A stretch of DNA of 64,000 nt from contig NZ_JASTLC010000001.1 in the NCBI RefSeq assembly GCF_030499575.1, positions 9,696,001 through 9,760,000 of the forward strand, in the 5' to 3' direction. The stretch's first letter is position 1; the number at the start of each line of letters is the position of its first letter. Position numbers and translations under genes: made by a program. Source of the DNA: Streptomyces sp. DG2A-72. GTDB lineage: Bacteria > Actinomycetota > Actinomycetes > Streptomycetales > Streptomycetaceae. Positions 59,957-64,000 of the stretch are shown piece by piece. The notes below the pieces were generated by a model. The model made no database searches. It was not told where the DNA came from and saw only the letters and a list, made by a program, of their open reading frames with translations.

Positions 59957-61201
59957 TCAGCCCTTCAGCCTGTCCACCGCGGCAAGCACGGGCGCGACCC
60001 CGTCCTCACCCCGGATCCGTACCCCCAACGCCCGAGCCCGCTCCCCGTACCCGGGATCCCGGGTTGCCCGGATGAGCGCCGATGCCAGCGTGTCGACGCT
60101 GAGCCGGCGCAGCGGGACCGCCCGCGGAGCCACGCCCAGGTTCACCAGCCGTGCCGCCCAGAATCCCTCGTCGAACTGGATGGGCACCGGCACGGCCGGC
60201 ACCCCGGCGCGCAGGCCGGCCGCGGTCGTGCCCGCGCCCGCGTGATGAACCACCGCGGCGACCCTCGGGAACAGCAGCGCGTGCGGTACCTCGCCGATGG
60301 TCAGCATGTCGTCCCCGGCGGCTTCCAGCCCGCCCCAGCCGCGCTGGATCACCCCGCGCAGTCCGGCCCGGCGCAGCGCCCGCACGATGTCCGCGCTGAG
60401 CCGCTCGGGGTCGGGCACGGTCGCACTCCCGAGACCCACGAAGACCGGTGGCGGCCCCGCCTCCAAGAAGTCCCGCAGCCGCGGCGGGAGTTGGTCCTGA
60501 CGGTCGTACGGCCACCAGTACCCCGCCACCTCCAGCCCCGCACGCCAGTCGCGCGGCCGGCGGACCACCAGCGGGCTGAACCCGTGCTGCACCGGCCACC
60601 CCTGCCGCTCCCGGCGCCGCAGCCCCGCCGCCACTCGGACGGGCGGCAGCCCCAGCCGGGCCCGCACCTGGGGCACGGTGGAGGCGAAGACGTGTTCCAC
60701 GGCCAGACCCACCCCGTGTCCGGCGACCCGGTTACCGACCGCGCCCCATGAACCGCCACCGAGCACGGCGGGCCCGAACTCCCTTGTGGGAGCGATCGGT
60801 TGGAGGTAGACGCCCAGGCTCGGCAGCGACAGGCCCTCGGCGACGGTGTGCCCCAGCGGCGCCAACGAACTGGAGAGCACCAGGACATCGTGCGTGCGCG
60901 CTGCCGCCACGAGCTCGTCCGTCATCCGCCCGACCAGTGCCCGTGCCAGGGCGACGACACGCGCGAGCTTGCCGACGCCGGTCGCGCTGCGGTGCAGCCC
61001 CCGCCCTCGCGAGGACTCCAACTCCTCCCGCGGGTCCACCGGAAGGGGATGAAACCCGAGCCCCGCCCCCGCGACCAGCGGCTCGAAGCAGCCGTGGGTG
61101 ACCAGGGTGACCTCATGCCCGGCTCGGGAGAGCCCGTGCCCGAGGCCGGTGTAGGGGGCCACGTCGCCCCGGGAGCCCGCCGTCATGATCGCTACGCGCA
61201 C
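59957..61201 (-). CDS. GT1-family (UGT/sterol glucosyltransferase-like) glycosyltransferase
   Basis: The 414-residue GT-B enzyme starts IMTAGSRGDVAPYTGLGHGL and ends with the nucleotide-sugar signature: VFVGLGSATVPDP, GEVPHALLFPRVAAVVHHAGAGTTAAGLRAGVP, and PIQFDEGFWAARLVNLGVAP. This fits macrolide and sterol glucosyltransferases that use UDP- or dTDP-sugars. GTG at 61201 has only a weak upstream site. The acceptor is unknown; it is a single gene with no biosynthetic cluster beside it. Confidence 0.85.
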   Translation of the reverse strand: MRVAIMTAGSRGDVAPYTGLGHGLSRAGHEVTLVTHGCFEPLVAGAGLGFHPLPVDPREELESSRGRGLHRSATGVGKLARVVALARALVGRMTDELVAAARTHDVLVLSSSLAPLGHTVAEGLSLPSLGVYLQPIAPTREFGPAVLGGGSWGAVGNRVAGHGVGLAVEHVFASTVPQVRARLGLPPVRVAAGLRRRERQGWPVQHGFSPLVVRRPRDWRAGLEVAGYWWPYDRQDQLPPRLRDFLEAGPPPVFVGLGSATVPDPERLSADIVRALRRAGLRGVIQRGWGGLEAAGDDMLTIGEVPHALLFPRVAAVVHHAGAGTTAAGLRAGVPAVPVPIQFDEGFWAARLVNLGVAPRAVPLRRLSVDTLASALIRATRDPGYGERARALGVRIRGEDGVAPVLAAVDRLKG

Positions 61202-61311
61202 GACAGTCAGTGTTCCGTCGAGGCGGGACCGCGCGCAATCCCGCACCCGCACGCGTCACATCCGTTGACTTCCACCCCTGGCGGCTCTACTGGCAACCAG
61301 GGGGAGCGTCA

Positions 61312-61338
61312 CCGCCCCGGCCGCCATGGCCGGGGCGG
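61312..61338 (-). terminator. Hairpin after the NTF2-like gene
   Basis: Arms 61312-61322 and 61328-61338 (CCGCCCCGGCC and complement) are perfect with a 5-base loop, just beyond the stop of the gene at 61346. Confidence 0.75.
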
Positions 61339-61345
61339 CTGACGG

Positions 61346-61699
61346 CTACTCGTCCCACGCCTGGATCATGGTCTGCTCGGCGATCTTGCCGTCGCGCAGC
61401 GACACCATCGACTCGGAGAGGACCCGGACCCCGTCCGAGTACTCGCAGGACTCGCTGAACGCGACGTCGTCGCCCTGGACGACACACCGCTCCAGCTTGT
61501 GCGTCTTGATGTCGCGGCTGTAGACGTCGGCGAGCATCTCGGCGATCTCGTCCCGGCCGTGCAGGACCTTGGGGTGGCTGGGCTGAGTGTTGCGGTCCAC
61601 GATCCGCAGCTCCGCGTCGTCCGCGTAGAGCGAGACGAGCGGCTGCTCGGAGTGTCCTTCAATGGCCTGGCGCAGTGTGTTGCTGTCGAACGTGCCCAT
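61346..61699 (-). CDS. NTF2-like (SnoaL-type) protein
   Basis: The 117-residue alpha+beta protein has LYADDAELRIVDRNTQPSHPKVLHGRDEIAEML, the pattern of ketosteroid-isomerase/SnoaL-like folds. A strong GAAGGAGG lies upstream; of two adjacent ATGs I chose the second (61699), which has better spacing. No catalytic dyad is assigned. It is divergent from the aldehyde dehydrogenase gene. Confidence 0.7.
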   Translation of the reverse strand: MGTFDSNTLRQAIEGHSEQPLVSLYADDAELRIVDRNTQPSHPKVLHGRDEIAEMLADVYSRDIKTHKLERCVVQGDDVAFSESCEYSDGVRVLSESMVSLRDGKIAEQTMIQAWDE

Positions 61700-61891
61700 C
61701 ATTGACCTCCTTCGAAGGTCGCGGCCCGACGAGGAACGGGCCACGCGAGCCCTCACCTCCGAGCCTCCTCCGCCCCGCCGGGCCCGGCAAACGCAGCCGC
61801 AGCCTGCGATCCTTGACATTGCCGCACCCGGCTCGCAGCATGCGCGGTAGAGTGGATCAACTTTCACACGGCGAACACAAAGGTCGGCAGC

Positions 61892-63352
61892 ATGCCCATC
61901 ACCCGTGAACTGTTCATCGGCGGCAAGGACGTGCCCGCCGCCTCCGGCCGTACCACGGAGGACATCAACCCGTATACGGGGGAGGTGTACGCGACGGTCG
62001 CCGCGGCCGGACCCGAGGACGTGCGCCGGGCCGTCGACGCCGCCGACGCGGCGTTCGAGGAGTGGGCGGCGCTCGCGCCCTTCGCGCGCCGGGCGATCTT
62101 CCTGAAGGCGGCCGACCTGCTGGACGCGCGCGGCGAGCAGGTCGCCGAGCTGATGGCGAACGAGGCCGGCGGCACCCGTCCGTGGGCGTACTTCAACGTG
62201 GCCCTCGCGGCGAACATGCTGCGCGAGGCGGCGGCAGCCGTCACGGCGCCGCGCGGTGAGGTGCTGAACGCCCAGGAGCAGGGCGCGTTGGGGCTGGCGG
62301 TGCGTGAACCGTTGGGCGTGGTCGCCGCGTTCGCGCCCTGGAACGCCCCCGTCATCCTCGGCGTACGGGCCGTCGCGGCGCCGCTCGCGGCGGGCAACAC
62401 CGTGGTGGTCAAGCCGAGCGAGGACGCGCCGCTCGCCTGCGGACTGCTGGTAGCCGACGTCCTGCGCGAGGCGGGACTCCCGGACGGCGTGCTGAACGTC
62501 GTCACCAACGCCCGTGAGGACGCCGCCGAGATCGCCGAGACGCTGATCGCGGACGCGCGGGTGCGGGGCGTGAACTTCACCGGCTCGACCCCCGTGGGCC
62601 GGATCATCGGCGAGCACGCGGCCCGCCATCTCAAGCCCGCCGTCCTGGAGTTGGGCGGCAAGAACGCGGTGATCGTGCTCGACGACGCGGACGTGGACTA
62701 CGCCGTCAACGCGGCCGTCTTCAGCGTGTTCATGAACGCCGGCCAGATCTGCATGTCCGGCGACCGCATCCTCGTCCACGAGTCGCTCGCCGAGGAGTTC
62801 ACCCAGCGCTTCACCACGAAGGTCGCCTCCCTGCAGTCCGGTGACCCCGGTGACCCGCACACCGTGGTCGGCCCGCTGGTGGCCGCGTCGTCCGCGCAGC
62901 GCGTGGCCTCACTGGTACGGGACGCCGTCGCCAAGGGGGCCAAGGTCCTCGTCGGCGGCGGAGAGCCGGAGGGAGCGGTGCACCCGGCGACCGTCCTCAC
63001 CGAGGTGCCCAAGGAAGCCGACCTGTACCACGCCGAGTCCTTCGGGCCGGTGTGCGTGGTCGAGTCGTTCGCCGACGACAGCACCGCCATCACCCTCGCC
63101 AACGACACGGAGAACGGCCTGACCTGCGGCATCATCACCGAGAACGCCACCCACGGGCTGGCCGTCGCCCGCCGGATCCGGACCGGGATCGTGCACGTCA
63201 ACGACCAGTCGGTGGCCGACGAACCGCACGCCCCGTTCGGCGGTGCCAAGGCCTCCGGATACGGGCGGTTCGGCGGTCGCTGGGGCATCGAGGCCTTCTC
63301 CAACACCCGCTGGGTGACCATCGCCACCCAGCAGGCCCACTACCCCTTCTGA
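61892..63352 (+). CDS. NAD(P)-dependent aldehyde dehydrogenase
   Basis: The 486-residue enzyme has the catalytic Cys in NAGQICMSG, the general base Glu in VLELGGKNA, the cofactor-binding FAPWNAPVIL and FTGSTPVGR, and KPSEDAPL. The pattern resembles benzaldehyde, salicylaldehyde or vanillin dehydrogenases, so an aromatic aldehyde is the first guess for substrate. The ATG at 61892 follows TAGAGT (61848-61853), a likely -10. It converges on the ABC gene with a small palindrome (63349-63365) between. Confidence 0.85.
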   Translation: MPITRELFIGGKDVPAASGRTTEDINPYTGEVYATVAAAGPEDVRRAVDAADAAFEEWAALAPFARRAIFLKAADLLDARGEQVAELMANEAGGTRPWAYFNVALAANMLREAAAAVTAPRGEVLNAQEQGALGLAVREPLGVVAAFAPWNAPVILGVRAVAAPLAAGNTVVVKPSEDAPLACGLLVADVLREAGLPDGVLNVVTNAREDAAEIAETLIADARVRGVNFTGSTPVGRIIGEHAARHLKPAVLELGGKNAVIVLDDADVDYAVNAAVFSVFMNAGQICMSGDRILVHESLAEEFTQRFTTKVASLQSGDPGDPHTVVGPLVAASSAQRVASLVRDAVAKGAKVLVGGGEPEGAVHPATVLTEVPKEADLYHAESFGPVCVVESFADDSTAITLANDTENGLTCGIITENATHGLAVARRIRTGIVHVNDQSVADEPHAPFGGAKASGYGRFGGRWGIEAFSNTRWVTIATQQAHYPF

Positions 63353-63361
63353 CCGGACCGG

Positions 63362-64000
63362 TCAGCCGGCCGTCGCCAGGAACTGCGTGGCCGCCAGCTC
63401 CGCGTACAGCGGGTCGGCGGCCACGAGTTCGCGGTGCGTGCCCACCGCGCGCACTTTGCCCGCGTCCATGACGACGATCCGGTCGGCCATCGTCACCGTC
63501 GACAGCCGATGGGCGACCACGAGCACCGTCGTCGTACGGGCGACATCCGCGACGGTGTCCCGCAGCGCCGCCTCGTTCACCGCGTCCAGCTGCGAGGTGG
63601 CCTCGTCCAGGAGCAGCAGCCGGGGGCGGCGCAGCAGGGCACGGGCGATGGCGACCCGCTGACGCTCGCCGCCGGACAGCTTGGTGCCGCGATGCCCGAC
63701 GAGCGTCTCCAGGCCGCCGGGCAGCTTGCCCACCATGCCGTCCAGACGGGTCGTCTTCAGCACCCGCGCCAGTGCCGCGTCGTCCGCGTCCGGGTTCCCC
63801 AGCAGCAGGTTCTCCCGCAGCGAGCCCGACAGGACCGGCGCGTCCTGCTCCACGTAGCCGATCGCGGACCGCAACTGGGGCAGCTCCCAGTCCGCCAGAT
63901 CCCGGCCGTCGACGGTGATCACGCCGGACTCGGGGTCGTAGAACCGCTCGATGAGCGAGAAGACAGTGGTCTTGCCGGCGCCGGACGGGCCGACGAACGC
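63362..64000 (-). CDS. ABC exporter ATPase domain, 5' part outside window
   Basis: The visible 212 residues are the C-terminal ATPase of an ABC exporter. The Walker [10 protein letters not shown] sits right at the window end, followed by [14 protein letters not shown] (Q-loop), [15 protein letters not shown] (signature), [13 protein letters not shown] (Walker B) and VAHRLSTV (H-loop). The membrane domain lies beyond the window. It is the half-transporter type often found in pairs for multidrug or peptide export. Confidence 0.85.
   Translation of the reverse strand, partial: AFVGPSGAGKTTVFSLIERFYDPESGVITVDGRDLADWELPQLRSAIGYVEQDAPVLSGSLRENLLLGNPDADDAALARVLKTTRLDGMVGKLPGGLETLVGHRGTKLSGGERQRVAIARALLRRPRLLLLDEATSQLDAVNEAALRDTVADVARTTTVLVVAHRLSTVTMADRIVVMDAGKVRAVGTHRELVAADPLYAELAATQFLATAG

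Noticed and set aside
61813..61853. TTGACA and TAGAGT as one promoter for the aldehyde dehydrogenase
   Set aside because: The 29-base gap is too long for a standard promoter; only the TAGAGT is mentioned as a likely -10.

Overview
The window is GC-rich actinobacterial chromosome and almost certainly Streptomyces. The evidence is the strong third-position GC, frequent GTG and TTG starts, a subtilisin-inhibitor-like protein, streptogrisin-type and cellulolytic secreted enzymes with a CebR operator, PAS/GAF/SpoIIE phosphatases, and two kinds of intergenic repeat that recall ones I know from Streptomyces genomes. I see no rRNA, tRNA or CRISPR array.

Layout. 1-5 kb: the 3' end of a ricin-lectin membrane protein, a lipoprotein, a membrane Ser/Thr kinase divergent from an ECF sigma factor, and a decayed PAS gene. 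5-10.5 kb: secreted GH2 and GH9 glycosidases; the GH9 gene has a perfect CebR box. 10.5-16.6 kb: an ECF41-type sigma factor translationally coupled to a stand-alone cytochrome b (qcrB), a 2OG-Fe oxygenase, a Fic/Doc-like toxin-antitoxin pair, and a second ricin-lectin membrane protein with a sigma/anti-sigma-like N-terminus. 16.4-22.4 kb: a hydroxy-acid oxidase/dehydrogenase pair whose oxidase gene is interrupted at its 5' end by a decayed integrative element of about 3.6 kb. The element is bounded by a 27-bp repeat and contains an integrase relic, an IS relic and small genes. 22.4-31.3 kb: a permease/hydrolase pair, a trypsin-type SSI inhibitor, a STAS protein, a CDGSH / methyltransferase / haem-oxygenase-like diiron cluster, a Ppx/GppA phosphatase and an ArsR-SRPBCC pair.

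31.3-37.6 kb holds the most interesting locus. A 71-residue double-glycine leader peptide with no cysteine is followed by a perfect 15-bp stem-loop and then a complete NHLM-type exporter: membrane fusion protein, C39 peptidase-ABC and a second ABC subunit. No modification enzyme lies beside it, so this may be a little-described peptide export system. 38-45 kb: a hotdog thioesterase, an S1 protease with an acidic repetitive tail, a SpoIIE phosphatase gene broken by a 41-bp repeat, and an intact GAF/SpoIIE/ATPase protein divergent from it. 45-51 kb: dTDP-rhamnose genes rmlA-rmlB-rmlD plus a methyltransferase, facing rmlC and a GT2 glycosyltransferase; together they look like a cell-wall glycopolymer locus. 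51-64 kb: a phosphodiesterase, CoxG beside an XdhC relic, an OtrA-like ribosomal protection GTPase with an upstream short ORF, a GH5 glycosidase, a beta-propeller protein divergent from a TetR regulator, a GT1 glycosyltransferase, an NTF2-like protein, an aldehyde dehydrogenase and the end of an ABC exporter.

All functional names rest on motif recognition by eye. No alignment or database search was run.
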